64,000 bases of DNA from Prochlorococcus sp. AG-402-B05 (lineage in GTDB: Bacteria > Cyanobacteriota > Cyanobacteriia > PCC-6307 > Cyanobiaceae): contig QCHK01000003.1 in the NCBI GenBank assembly GCA_003279635.1, positions 62,001 to 126,000 of the forward strand, given 5' to 3'. Position numbers and translations under genes: made by a program. Under the pieces are notes generated by a model. It worked only from the letters and a program-made list of their open reading frames with translations. It did not search any database and was not told where the DNA came from. This document shows, piece by piece, positions 8,289-16,871 of this stretch. Position 1 is the first letter of the stretch. The number at the start of each line of letters is the position of its first letter.

Positions 8289-9923
8289 ATGAATAAATCT
8301 GATCTTAGAAGACAAGTTGCTGAATTATTTATAGTTAGAGCAAGTGGATTTAATCTTGATTCGCAACGTTTATATCCTAACTTAGAAGAATCTAATTCAA
8401 ATCTAAAGAGACTTTTAGAGCAAGGTGTTGGTGGAGTTATTTTGTTAGGAGGAACATTAAAAGAATTAGAAATTCGTTGCAATGTATTAAAAAAATGGTC
8501 TGGTAAACCTCTTCTCTTATGTGCTGATATTGAGGAAGGTGTTGGTCAAAGATTTTATGGAGGAACAAAGTTTATTCCTCCAATGGGTATCGCTCAGATT
8601 TATAAAAAAGATTATAATTTAGCTATTTCTATTGCTGAGAAGATAGGGTATTTTACTGGTAAAGAAGCAAAAAATATTGGTTTAAATTGGCTATTAGCCC
8701 CAGTCTGTGATATCAATAACAATTCAAATAACCCAGTTATAAATCTAAGAGCTTGGGGAGAAGAACCTGAAACAGTAAAAAGTTTAACTTGTGCTTTTCA
8801 GCGGGGTGTTTCTAGATCAAAAATGCTGACTTGTGCGAAACATTTTCCTGGACATGGAAATTCCGAAGTTGACTCTCACTTGGATTTGCCTGAGATACGT
8901 AACGACTTATCTGAGTTAGAGAAATTTGAGTTGATTCCATTTATTTCTTTAATCAATCAAGGAGTAAATAGTGTAATGATTGGACATTTACTTTTTTCAA
9001 AGATTGATCCTATTTATCCTGCAACACTTTCAAAAAGACTGGTTACTGATTTGTTACGTATCAAATTAAATTACGATGGTTTAGTTGTCAGCGATGCATT
9101 AGTTATGAATGCAATATCTAATAAATATGGCAGTGGTGAGTCTGCAGTCAAAGCATTTGATGCAGGAATTGATTTGATTATGATGCCAAAAGATATTGAT
9201 GAGGCAATTAATTCTCTTACTGATGCTTTTTATTCTGAAAAAATTTCTTTAAAAAGGTTACAGATATCTAGAGAAAGAAGAAAAAAACAACTTGATTTAA
9301 TTAGCAATGAAAATGATTTAAAAAAAGAAGAATTGAGAAATGAAACTATTAAGAATAAGTTGTCATTAGATGCCTATAGATTTAGTAAATTTGTAATAAA
9401 AAATTCTATCTTTGTCAGGAAAGAAAGTAGTGTAAAATCTGAATTTAATGATATCAATCTTATACAAATTTATGATTTTGATCAGGTATCTAATAAATTT
9501 TTTCCTGCATTAGATTTACCTAAGGCAGTAGGTTTTGAAAATTTAATCATACATCCTCTTGGCATCAGTCCATGGCAAAAAGATAATAAAAAATCTTTAG
9601 ATTTGGGACGATTTGGTAATAGTAAAATTCTTATTCAGCTTTTTGTAAGAGGTAAACCATTTATCGGATTAGATTATGATAATTATCATTGGATAGAAGC
9701 ACTAAAAAGTTTAGAATTTGAGGAAAGATTATCAGGAATCATTATATATGGATGTCCATATTTATATGAAAAAATAAAGCAAACTATTCATGAGTCTATT
9801 CCTTTAGCTTATAGCCCTAGTCAAATAGAGGAAGCACAAAATCAAATTTTAAGTCGTATTTTGCAATCAAAAATAGTTCAAAAGGAAATTGATAAAAAAT
9901 TAAGTAAAGAATTTACTGATTGA
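8289..9923 (+). CDS. Glycoside hydrolase family 3, beta-N-acetylhexosaminidase (NagZ-like) with a C-terminal extension
   Basis: About 544 aa. The TIM-barrel half carries the NagZ hallmark KHFPGHGNSEVDSHLD (His/Asp general acid-base loop) and the nucleophile Asp269 in GLVVSDALV. An extra C-terminal half of about 200 residues with no obvious catalytic motif follows. NagZ-type enzymes remove N-acetylglucosamine from cell-wall fragments. ATG at 8289 is preferred over the TTG at 8286 directly before it. Co-directional with rbfA (17 nt away). No signal peptide is seen, so cytoplasmic wall recycling is likelier than secretion. Confidence 0.87.
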   Translation: MNKSDLRRQVAELFIVRASGFNLDSQRLYPNLEESNSNLKRLLEQGVGGVILLGGTLKELEIRCNVLKKWSGKPLLLCADIEEGVGQRFYGGTKFIPPMGIAQIYKKDYNLAISIAEKIGYFTGKEAKNIGLNWLLAPVCDINNNSNNPVINLRAWGEEPETVKSLTCAFQRGVSRSKMLTCAKHFPGHGNSEVDSHLDLPEIRNDLSELEKFELIPFISLINQGVNSVMIGHLLFSKIDPIYPATLSKRLVTDLLRIKLNYDGLVVSDALVMNAISNKYGSGESAVKAFDAGIDLIMMPKDIDEAINSLTDAFYSEKISLKRLQISRERRKKQLDLISNENDLKKEELRNETIKNKLSLDAYRFSKFVIKNSIFVRKESSVKSEFNDINLIQIYDFDQVSNKFFPALDLPKAVGFENLIIHPLGISPWQKDNKKSLDLGRFGNSKILIQLFVRGKPFIGLDYDNYHWIEALKSLEFEERLSGIIIYGCPYLYEKIKQTIHESIPLAYSPSQIEEAQNQILSRILQSKIVQKEIDKKLSKEFTD

Positions 9924-10022
9924 AAATTGTTTAATTGAGAATTTGGTATTCAAGAAAAACCTTATTGTTATTTAAATAACTGCATATTATTCTTTAGACT
10001 TCTTAGAAAGAAGCATACAGAA

Positions 10023-10808
10023 ATGACTTTAACCGACAAGAAGATAATTATTACTCGTGCCCTAGAACAGACTTCAGAGGCTCGTGAGATCTTTCTAAAA
10101 AATGGAGCTGAGGTATTCGATCTTCCTTCATTAGTGATTGGTCCCCCAGATGACTGGGAGCCTCTTGATGGTGCCTTAAAGGAAATTACTACCTTTGACT
10201 GGATCATCTTTTCTAGTGCAAATGGTGTTAGAAATGTTGATGACAGAATGAAAGAAATTGGCTTATCTTTGTCGAAAATTTCTGAGAATATTCAAATTGC
10301 AGCTGTAGGAAGAAAAACAGCCTCTTTGTTAGAAGATATGGATGTAAAGGTTAGTTTTGTTCCTCCTAGTTTTGTTGCAGATAGCTTGGTTGAATATTTT
10401 CCTCAGAATCAAAAAGGTTTAAAATTATTTATTCCCAGAGTACAAACCGGCGGCAGATCAATATTATCTGACTCTTTCAAATTAAAAGGAGCAGAGGTTA
10501 CGGAAGTAGCTGCTTATGAATCTTCTTGTCCTAAAGATATTCCTCAAAAGACTAAAGATGCTTTAAATAGTGGACAAATAGATATTATTGCTTTTACTAG
10601 TAGTAAAACAGTAATAAATACTGTCAGCTTATTTAATAAATATTTAGGTAAAAATTGGTTTAAATTGATTGAAAAGATTAAACTTGTTTCGATTGGACCT
10701 CAAACAACTATTAGCTGTAAAAACCATATTAGAAAACCTGATAAAGAGGCAGCCTTGCATGATTTGGAAGGATTATTAAAAGCTTGTTTAGAACTCAATT
10801 TTAATTGA
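10023..10808 (+). CDS. hemD: Uroporphyrinogen-III synthase
   Basis: 261 aa with the two-lobed HemD pattern: KKIIITRALEQTSEAREIFLKNGAEVFDLPSLVI at the N-terminus, FDWIIFSSANGVRNV in lobe two, and the later IAFTSSKTVINTV that mirrors it. HemD cyclises hydroxymethylbilane with inversion of ring D, the branch point to haem, chlorophyll and corrinoids. The family has low identity, so the call rests on these repeated T/S-S-x-x-V segments and the fold order. It converges on the SRPBCC gene with a 2-nt gap. Confidence 0.85.
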   Translation: MTLTDKKIIITRALEQTSEAREIFLKNGAEVFDLPSLVIGPPDDWEPLDGALKEITTFDWIIFSSANGVRNVDDRMKEIGLSLSKISENIQIAAVGRKTASLLEDMDVKVSFVPPSFVADSLVEYFPQNQKGLKLFIPRVQTGGRSILSDSFKLKGAEVTEVAAYESSCPKDIPQKTKDALNSGQIDIIAFTSSKTVINTVSLFNKYLGKNWFKLIEKIKLVSIGPQTTISCKNHIRKPDKEAALHDLEGLLKACLELNFN

Positions 10809-10810
10809 AT

Positions 10811-11263
10811 TTAGGCTGATTTTTCGACGAGTTCTTTAAACCCGTCAAGATTTTTTTGTAATTCTTTTGTGACCATCCCTCCAAGAATATTTGCTTTCAT
10901 TAGATTCGCTAAAACTTTAGGCAATTCATAAGATATTTTTAATTTAACCACAGTTTTAGAGCTCTCTTCATTATAGAACCGTACTGAACCTTTAGTAGGT
11001 AAACCACCAACTGATTTCCATTCCAATTTCTCTGCTTCTACTCTTTCTGTGATTTGAGCTTTCCATTTGAAACGAAAGCCATTAGCTGCCAGTGTCCACT
11101 CTGTTAAATCAGGAAGTGTCGAGGTTTTTTGATCGACTGCCTTAACCGACTCAATCCAAGTCATCCACAAAGGCATTGAATCTAAATCACTCCAAAACTT
11201 CCAAACAAGTTCAACTGGAGCATGAATTTCACTTATCACTGTGTGATCAAGCCACTTTCCCAT
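10811..11263 (-). CDS. SRPBCC/START-like lipid-binding family protein beside zds
   Basis: 150 aa with the polyketide-cyclase/START-like helix-grip pattern: IHAPVELVWKFWSDLDSMPLWMTWIESV at the start, ITERVEAEKLEWKSVGGLPTKGSVRFYNE in the middle and a long C-terminal helix. Such folds bind hydrophobic ligands in a deep cavity. It lies 3 nt downstream of zds on the same strand, so a role with carotenoids or another hydrophobic intermediate is a reasonable guess, not shown by sequence. Confidence 0.78.
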   Translation of the reverse strand: MGKWLDHTVISEIHAPVELVWKFWSDLDSMPLWMTWIESVKAVDQKTSTLPDLTEWTLAANGFRFKWKAQITERVEAEKLEWKSVGGLPTKGSVRFYNEESSKTVVKLKISYELPKVLANLMKANILGGMVTKELQKNLDGFKELVEKSA

Positions 11264-11266
11264 TTC

Positions 11267-12727
11267 TTAAGCAACCGAAGAATTTTTTGCTAGTGAAACA
11301 GACTTTGAGAGCATTGCTGAAGCAGCAAGATGTCCGCTCATTGTTGCTCCTTCCATAGAGTCAATGTAGTCCTGTTTTGTGTAACTGCCTGCTAAGAAGA
11401 AATTACTAAAAGAAGTTTTTTGAGCTGGTCTATATGGCTCCATTCCAGGAGCCTCCCTGTAGAGAGAATGAGAAACCTTGACAACATTGCTCCACAAAAG
11501 CTTTAAACCTCTTGAAGAAGGGAAAAGGGTCCGGACCTGTAAATCAGTATGTTTTACAATTTCATCAGAGGACTTGGTGATCCATGGATCTCCAGGGGTT
11601 AAAACGCATTGCAGTAAAGAGCCCTGACCTTCTTTTTTATAGTCTTCTGGGCTTGATAAAGCTAAATCTGCAAAACAACTAAAATCAGCATCGGCTGTGT
11701 ATAACAAGTTGTCTAAACCAGATGGACTTTTCAGGTTTTTTTGAGCTTGTTTATTCTTGATCTCCGTTACCCAGCCATCGTATCTAAGTTGTACAGTCGC
11801 GACTGGTACAGCATCAAGCTTGAAAAGTAAGTCGAACTCTTTAAAACATCTCCATGATCTAGGAATTATTCTTTTTATACCAGACACATCGCAAGCAGCT
11901 AGATATTTGTCTGCTTGAATTTTTTTTTCACCCTCGGGAGTTTGAAGAGTTATTCCGGTAACAGATGGATGATCAGAATCCTCTGAATGAATTTCTTTAA
12001 CAATATTTTCTAAGTGAAGTCTTCCTCCTCTTTGTTCAATGTAATCGAGTATTGGCTTGGTTAGCCATTTGTGAGGTGATCCCTTCAATAAGTTGAGCTT
12101 AGATGCCTCTGTCTTAGAAGCGAACATCATAAAGATGGTAAGCATGCATCTTGCAGAAATGGCTTCACAATCAATGAATCCCAGCGCATATGCAATTGGA
12201 TTCCACATTCTTTTGATACTATTTATGCTTCCTCCATGGTTCATAAACCATTGTTGAAAGCTTATAGAATCTAGTGCTCGTATTGTTTTCATCGCACCCT
12301 CGTAGTCAATCAGCCCTCTTACTATCGGACTTGTTCCAAGGGCAAGAGCATTCCTTAGTTTGTCAATCCAATTTAATTGAGGTGTAGTGAAGAAGGCTTT
12401 TAAGCCGTTAAAAGGAGCTCCAGCAAAAAATCTAAAATCAAGTGATTTAATGTCACCGCCCTTATTTACAAAAAGGTGAGTGTGGTCTTTTGGTAAAAGA
12501 TTTTCAAATGCGCCAACTTTTCTCATTAATTCAAATAGATTTGCATAGTTGAAAAAGAAGACATGCAAACCCATCTCTATGTGATTGCCATCGGCATCTT
12601 CCCAGCTTCCAACTTTGCCTCCCATAAAAGGTTTTGCTTCGTATAGGTCGACTTCATGTCCTTCATCAACAAGGTCAACTGCAGCAGTCAATCCTGCTAA
12701 ACCTGCACCTATTATCGCTATTTTCAC
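11267..12727 (-). CDS. zds: Zeta-carotene desaturase
   Basis: 486 aa. An N-terminal FAD dinucleotide-binding motif ([13 protein letters not shown], then E-A-K-P-F-M-G-G-K) and the C-terminal [20 protein letters not shown] match plant/cyanobacterial ZDS (CrtQ). It converts zeta-carotene to lycopene via neurosporene and passes electrons to quinone at the membrane. The other desaturase-type gene at 44.3-45.7 kb is the PDS paralogue; this one is assigned ZDS by its [14 protein letters not shown] and SMEGATMSG stretches. It forms a two-gene unit with the SRPBCC protein and is divergent from the IscA-like gene. Confidence 0.93.
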   Translation of the reverse strand: MKIAIIGAGLAGLTAAVDLVDEGHEVDLYEAKPFMGGKVGSWEDADGNHIEMGLHVFFFNYANLFELMRKVGAFENLLPKDHTHLFVNKGGDIKSLDFRFFAGAPFNGLKAFFTTPQLNWIDKLRNALALGTSPIVRGLIDYEGAMKTIRALDSISFQQWFMNHGGSINSIKRMWNPIAYALGFIDCEAISARCMLTIFMMFASKTEASKLNLLKGSPHKWLTKPILDYIEQRGGRLHLENIVKEIHSEDSDHPSVTGITLQTPEGEKKIQADKYLAACDVSGIKRIIPRSWRCFKEFDLLFKLDAVPVATVQLRYDGWVTEIKNKQAQKNLKSPSGLDNLLYTADADFSCFADLALSSPEDYKKEGQGSLLQCVLTPGDPWITKSSDEIVKHTDLQVRTLFPSSRGLKLLWSNVVKVSHSLYREAPGMEPYRPAQKTSFSNFFLAGSYTKQDYIDSMEGATMSGHLAASAMLSKSVSLAKNSSVA

Positions 12728-12774
12728 TCGTTTAATTAGATGGATATACTAACTCTATGAATAAAAACTCTTTT

Positions 12775-12800
12775 TTGGCACTTTTAAAATCGAATATAAT
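12775..12800 (+). promoter_or_regulatory. Possible promoter for the IscA-like gene
   Basis: TATAAT at 12795-12800 with an upstream TTGGCA at 12775-12780. The 14-nt spacer is shorter than the usual 16-18, so only the -10 is convincing. It lies 33 nt before the ATG of the IscA-like gene in the zds divergent gap. Confidence 0.35.
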
Positions 12801-12833
12801 TAATAGAGTGTTATTAAAGTTCAGAAAAAAACA

Positions 12834-13223
12834 ATGAGTGAATCAAACGCACCGCCCACAACACATAAAGCTCAAGGTGGCAAAGGAGTTCTTATTACCA
12901 CTCCTGCCTTGGATCAGTTGTCTAGACTTTGCAAAGATCAAGGATCAGGGAAATTATTGAGAGTAGGTGTACGTTCGGGAGGATGCAGTGGTATGAGTTA
13001 CACAATGGACTTTGTATCTGATGATGATATTCAAAAAGATGATGAAGTCTATGAATATTTAGTAGGCACAAGTTCTTTTAAAGTGATTTGTGATCCAAAG
13101 AGTCTTTTGTATATATATGGTATGCAGTTAGATTTCAGTACAGATTTAATTGGTGGAGGTTTTAACTTTACTAATCCCAATGCATCACAAACTTGTGGCT
13201 GTGGAAGTTCCTTTGCAGTTTAA
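12834..13223 (+). CDS. HesB/IscA/SufA-family iron-sulfur cluster assembly scaffold
   Basis: 129 aa with the A-type carrier cysteines: C51 in RSGGCSGMSY and C121/C123 in TCGCGSSF. These bind a 2Fe-2S or 4Fe-4S cluster and deliver it to target proteins. SufA, ErpA and IscA cannot be told apart by sequence alone here. The N-terminal 20 residues are polar and flexible. It is divergent from zds and is the last backbone gene before the integrase-bearing element. Confidence 0.9.
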   Translation: MSESNAPPTTHKAQGGKGVLITTPALDQLSRLCKDQGSGKLLRVGVRSGGCSGMSYTMDFVSDDDIQKDDEVYEYLVGTSSFKVICDPKSLLYIYGMQLDFSTDLIGGGFNFTNPNASQTCGCGSSFAV

Positions 13224-13265
13224 ATTTAATTAGTAAGTATTCAGTTGCAGCAGTGGTTTTCATAA

Positions 13266-13300
13266 GTTAGAATGGATTTAATTCTAACTCTTGTTCTAAC
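13266..13300. repeat. GTTAGAAT/ATTCTAAC repeat cluster, left end of the element (candidate attL or integrase operator)
   Basis: GTTAGAAT at 13266-13273, its exact inverse ATTCTAAC at 13281-13288, and GTTCTAAC at 13293-13300, ending 6 nt before the integrase ATG. The same unit recurs at 18376-18415 at the other end of the element. These could be recombinase core or arm sites, or an autoregulatory operator. Confidence 0.5.
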
Positions 13301-13306
13301 TTTCCC

Positions 13307-14896
13307 ATGCCAAAGCTACTGGAAAAGTTCAAAGTATTAGGTGGTAGAGCTGAGGTATTAAGATACGAGAACCTTCCTAATAGTTGGTATTATCGAGAGA
13401 AAATACCAGATGAGAAGGCATATCGTACAAGAAAAATATCTAATGTAAGCAATAAAGAAGAAGCTGAAGATGCTGCCATACTGATCTATGCAGAGCTAAG
13501 TTCTCAACATGTTAAACCCAAAGAAAAGAGAATAAAAAGAACTGAAAAGATAAAAGATACGGCTAATCAATCCTTACCTGTTCCTTCTCCTCGTCTTAGT
13601 GCGAATGCTGCAGATCATGGGAGTGGTAGAGGTGGTGCTTATTTATTAACTGATCGAAGCAAACCAGAGCGATCAGGTAAGTTTATTAATCGAAAACGTA
13701 GAGGTGTTCCCATTGATCAGGCTATTGATGATTATATTGAGAAATTGAGAGATAGAGTCGAAGCGAATGAGCTTGGCGAGTTAACTTTTAGAGACTTAAT
13801 GCAAACTTATATTGTACATTTAAAGCCCTATTGTTTCCTTGAGGGTATTAAATCAACAGCAGATATTAACCTTGAAAGCTTTCACAACTATCTTCTCTAT
13901 CGTAAGGGTTGCTCGAAGCTGACAAAAAACAAAGAAGCCAGACAGATTAAGGGATTTGTTGATAATTACTTATCACCTAAGAAACTAATTGATGTGGATG
14001 TAGCAACAAGTAAGAAGCTCATCCCACTATCAAAAGTTAAGCAAGAAGATCTTGATGCTAACCCTGCGATCAATGAAGAGGATTGGACAAAGATCAACAG
14101 TTGGATTAGAAATGTCTACGTTAAAAATACAGATAGTAATCTCAGATCAAGCGTTCATTATTGGAGATATCTTTTCTGGCACTTCACATTGATCATGAAG
14201 AACAGTGGAGCTAGGCCAAATGAATTATTAAACCTACGTTGGAAAGATATTCAGATTGAATATGTAGTTAGGATTAGTCAATCTAAGAAGGAACAAGAGA
14301 TTGAAGAGTTAGAAGCAGAAGGCATTGATGTGCTTGGAGAGGATGAAGATTTTGATGCTAATGCTTGGGCTGTTAATCCAGAAGCATTTGGTAGAGAGGA
14401 AAGACTAATTGCACATATCTTCATTAAGTCTTCCAAGACAGGTAAAACAAGAGAGGTTCCAACTAATTTAGGTAAAGCTTTCAAGCGATTTAAAGAGTAT
14501 CAAGAATTATATATCAAAGAAAATAAATTAGATATAGAAATCACTCCTACTACTTTAATCTTTGGTAATCCACATAAATACTATTCAAAATATACATATC
14601 CAAACTTCACATCTTCTTGGCATAAGTGTATGCAAGAACTAAGTGGACAACTCAAGGGTCATAAGTTTAGTGATAGACCCTACACGATCTATTCTATGAG
14701 ATCAACTTTTGTCGAAGCGGGATTACTTAAGGGTATGGATGTATTCCTATTGAGTCGTATTTGTGGTCATTCAGTTGATATGTTGCAGAGACATTATGAA
14801 CGGATTGATGTGAAAGAAAGAGCCGAAGAAATAACGAAGATCAGCTATGGAAGTAAGAAAAAGAAGATCAATGAAATAGATTTATTCAGTAACTAA
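13307..14896 (+). CDS. Tyrosine recombinase / integrase
   Basis: 529 aa. The C-terminal catalytic domain shows Arg303 (NSGARPNELLNLRW), a Lys beta-hairpin (KSSKTGKTREVPT), Arg465 in YSMRSTF, His488 in CGHS and nucleophile Tyr497 in RHYERID. The full catalytic set is present, with Tyr in the position often held by His before Arg465. An acidic insertion rich in Glu/Asp (about residues 330-360) interrupts the catalytic domain. The N-terminal part is basic and probably arm-site binding; the middle helical part is the core-binding domain. ATG at 13307 lies directly after GTTAGAAT-type repeats. It overlaps the convergent small HTH gene by 15 nt. Most likely it integrates and excises this element. 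Confidence 0.93.
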   Translation: MPKLLEKFKVLGGRAEVLRYENLPNSWYYREKIPDEKAYRTRKISNVSNKEEAEDAAILIYAELSSQHVKPKEKRIKRTEKIKDTANQSLPVPSPRLSANAADHGSGRGGAYLLTDRSKPERSGKFINRKRRGVPIDQAIDDYIEKLRDRVEANELGELTFRDLMQTYIVHLKPYCFLEGIKSTADINLESFHNYLLYRKGCSKLTKNKEARQIKGFVDNYLSPKKLIDVDVATSKKLIPLSKVKQEDLDANPAINEEDWTKINSWIRNVYVKNTDSNLRSSVHYWRYLFWHFTLIMKNSGARPNELLNLRWKDIQIEYVVRISQSKKEQEIEELEAEGIDVLGEDEDFDANAWAVNPEAFGREERLIAHIFIKSSKTGKTREVPTNLGKAFKRFKEYQELYIKENKLDIEITPTTLIFGNPHKYYSKYTYPNFTSSWHKCMQELSGQLKGHKFSDRPYTIYSMRSTFVEAGLLKGMDVFLLSRICGHSVDMLQRHYERIDVKERAEEITKISYGSKKKKINEIDLFSN

Positions 14897-15073
14897 TTCT
14901 TTTCTAACTCGATAAACAGATACTCCCAAACGATCTGAAATTGATCTATTAGAGTTACCTTCATGACGTAATCGAAAGATAGATTCACGTTCAGATTCAC
15001 AGAACCGAACAACGATAATGAAAGGCACAAGCAGTACGACGACTACCCATACCGCAAGGCATGTGTAAGACAT
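14882..15073 (-). CDS. Small membrane-anchored protein with a C-terminal helix-turn-helix-like segment
   Basis: From the ATG at 15073 the product is 63 aa: one N-terminal membrane span (AVWVVVVLLVPFIIVV) followed by ESERESIFRLRHEGNSNRSI and SDRLGVSVYRVRKEL, which reads like a compact helix-turn-helix. A longer form from TTG at 15130 (82 aa) is possible but adds only polar residues. It is convergent with the integrase and overlaps it by 15 nt. A membrane-tethered regulator of excision is conceivable but unproven. Confidence 0.55.
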   Translation of the reverse strand: MSYTCLAVWVVVVLLVPFIIVVRFCESERESIFRLRHEGNSNRSISDRLGVSVYRVRKELVTE

Positions 15074-15227
15074 TTGATTTGATGAGTGTGTTAAATGCTT
15101 TTGTTGTCGGTTCTTGACGAGATAAACCAACTAACAGCTAAAAAAATCATAACTTGTAGATATATGCACAGAAAGCTCTCTAAAACAATTAACCCATTAC
15201 AACAACACTTCCACATCAAACAACTAA

Positions 15228-15475
15228 ATGGTCACTACATCACAAGTATCTAAGCACATAAGCTACACAGTCAACGCACGTCTAGACAACAGTGCTTATA
15301 CATCCATGATATCCCTCATGAATTTGCAGGTTATCCAGATGTTTCCTCATTCTTCAGAGAAGCAGTCTTAGTCAAATGTAAATACCTTGCGAATGAAGTA
15401 GCAGTAATGATGTAAGACAGAGTATTAGACAACAAACATTCAAACTACAGACCGATTGAATACCTATCTAAGTAA
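15228..15475 (+). pseudogene. Broken ribbon-helix-helix (CopG/Arc-like) regulator
   Basis: Frame 1 from ATG 15228 gives VNARLDNSAYTSMISLM, a typical RHH beta-strand plus helix A. The continuation EFAGYPDVSSFFREAVLVK, a typical turn and helix B, is in the -1 frame, entered around 15320. That second frame meets TAA at 15413 and then continues with coding-like sequence (DRVLDNKHSNYRPIEYLSK) to TAA at 15473. One frameshift plus one nonsense codon make it a likely pseudogene. I see no slippery heptamer to support programmed frameshifting. Confidence 0.55.
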
Positions 15476-15484
15476 TTATCTGAC

Positions 15485-15667
15485 TTACAAATTATTTAAT
15501 TTATTAAACCAGTAGTCAACATCGAACTTATCTTGATCTACTGAATCATATAGAAACTCAGAAGTATTAGCTAATACTTTTGCAACCTCTACTCGAACAA
15601 CAGGGAAATTCAGACTAACCAATATCAAGACTAGGAGAGTTAAATTACCCCAGACAAAACCTCTCAT
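15485..15667 (-). CDS. Small signal-anchored protein, element cargo, unknown
   Basis: 60 aa, ATG start. An N-terminal hydrophobic helix (LTLLVLILVSLNFPVV) is followed by a short polar tail ending DQDKFDVDYWFNKLNNL. It could be a signal-anchored or secreted small protein. No family recognised. It faces the broken RHH gene tail to tail, 9 nt away. Confidence 0.45.
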   Translation of the reverse strand: MRGFVWGNLTLLVLILVSLNFPVVRVEVAKVLANTSEFLYDSVDQDKFDVDYWFNKLNNL

Positions 15668-15862
15668 CGTTATCTAAATAAATATCTTGATATTATCAAT
15701 TAAAAATTAATTAACAACAAACGATAACTAACTAAACAACTATGAGAAGGTAGAATCATTATCCACTACCTATCAAGGTATCTAGTCGAATAACAATCAA
15801 TGAAGAAGAAAGGAACAAACTGATCACTACTTACAATCAACAATAGAGAATTAAAATCATGT

Positions 15863-16045
15863 CTAGAACTTAGGCATCTTGAAGGCATATTTTTCGTCTA
15901 CTTTATTTGTTTCTTTTTTTTCTTGTGTTCCCCATTCTTTATATTTTATAACTGGAGAATTCTTCAGGGTTTTCTTTATGGTACTTAAACTATTAGCTAT
16001 GTATAAAAGAAGAATTACTATGATTGATAATAAAAAAGTTATCAT
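15863..16045 (-). CDS. Small single-span membrane protein, element cargo, unknown
   Basis: 60 aa: a strong N-terminal membrane helix (MITFLLSIIVILLLYIANSL) then a basic, Lys-rich tail. The ATG at 16045 lies 5 nt downstream, on the minus strand, of the decamer TATACGCCTT that recurs once elsewhere in the element. That suggests a promoter very close to the start or a leaderless message. The 195 nt beyond its stop (15668-15862) hold no ORF I would support. Confidence 0.45.
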   Translation of the reverse strand: MITFLLSIIVILLLYIANSLSTIKKTLKNSPVIKYKEWGTQEKKETNKVDEKYAFKMPKF

Positions 16046-16050
16046 CAGTT

Positions 16051-16060
16051 AAGGCGTATA
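16051..16060 (-). repeat. Decamer TATACGCCTT, copy 1 of 2 (candidate promoter/operator)
   Basis: On the minus strand TATACGCCTT lies just upstream of the 60-aa gene at 15863-16045. An identical decamer is at 17913-17922. TATACG could serve as a -10-like box. Confidence 0.35.
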
Positions 16061-16413
16061 CTTGTTCCATATTAGTTAATATTTAAGATAATTATCTATA
16101 TATTAAAATATATTATTTCTAATTAAAATCTTTCATGCTAACCCTAAGACCAATTAACTAATGTCATAAAACTTTGTAGATCTATATAAGTTTAGATTGA
16201 AATAATTTTATAATTGTTTCCTCCAATAATAAAAGACTAGAAATGCATAGTTTAATTTGCTTGAGACGATAGCAAGTATGCTCCCTGCAGGTATGTTAAA
16301 CGATATTAGTTAGTTTTTTTAGTGTCTTTTGTTGATAATCTAAGCTAACCAACTACAGAGCAACGGCAAACTAGAAGGATACTAACTGATTTTTATTATT
16401 GGAAGATACATAA

Positions 16414-16480
16414 GACCAAGCAGGAGCCAGAATGTGTGGGTGGCACGTAATCTGACAAGGTTCGAATCCTAGTATGGTCG
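16414..16480 (+). other. tRNA-like remnant within a 437-nt gene-poor stretch
   Basis: The segment ends GGTTCGAATCC then TATGGTCG, a normal T-loop and 3' acceptor layout. A 5' partner GACCAAG at 16414-16420 pairs with TATGGTC at 5 of 7 positions plus one wobble. The T-stem has one mismatch, and no proper D-arm or anticodon arm fits the 67 nt, so it is not a functional tRNA. It may be a tRNA-derived attachment site or a decayed tRNA. The surrounding gap 16046-16482 otherwise contains only AT-rich sequence and the decamer at 16051. Confidence 0.4.
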
Positions 16481-16482
16481 TT

Positions 16483-16701
16483 TTATTTTGCACCAAAGCA
16501 ATGATTGTAAGCTAGCTTATATTTATCTCTTTTAGCTTTTAGCTTTTCTAGTTTTTTAATTGTATAACATTCTTTCTTTGAGATGCCTACTTCTTTTGAC
16601 TTGTAACCATTTTCACTCCTAGCCATGTGAACCCAATCAACTGCATTAACATTTGTAGGTGCTACCAAAGCAGCAAGGAGCGGAAGAATAAAGTATCTCA
16701 T
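16483..16701 (-). CDS. Small secreted protein with two cysteines, unknown
   Basis: 72 aa with a clean signal peptide (MRYFILPLLAALVAPTNVNA, probable cleavage after residue 20). The mature 52-residue part is Lys-rich, with cysteines at 45 and 68 that could form one disulfide. It starts 2 nt after the stop of the 55-aa gene, so it is the third gene of a tight unit led by the 216-aa gene. No family recognised; small exported cargo proteins on mobile elements can be lectin-, toxin- or adhesion-like, but nothing here decides that. Confidence 0.6.
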   Translation of the reverse strand: MRYFILPLLAALVAPTNVNAVDWVHMARSENGYKSKEVGISKKECYTIKKLEKLKAKRDKYKLAYNHCFGAK

Positions 16702-16703
16702 TA

Positions 16704-16871
16704 TTACCTGTACTTGTATATATACAATCTAGCTTCTGAGCTATCTGGTCTAGGTGCTGGTTCATACTTCTCCATCAACCTGTTAGTAATGTCAAAGTCA
16801 AATGAACGGAATGATTCAAGTTCATTGTTGATTACCTGAAGAAGGTCCGATGAAGTGGTTGGTGTTTTCAT
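16704..16871 (-). CDS. Small protein (55 aa), middle gene of the element's tight operon
   Basis: ATG at 16871 shares one base with the TAA of the 216-aa gene (TAATG). The frame runs 55 codons to TAA at 16704-16706 and is followed 2 nt later by the secreted-protein gene. The peptide is polar with an acidic helix (SSDLLQVINNELESFRSFDF) and a C-terminus rich in Tyr/Arg. The exact stop-start overlap on one side and the 2-nt gap on the other are strong support for a real gene. Function unknown. Confidence 0.6.
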   Translation of the reverse strand: MKTPTTSSDLLQVINNELESFRSFDFDITNRLMEKYEPAPRPDSSEARLYIYKYR

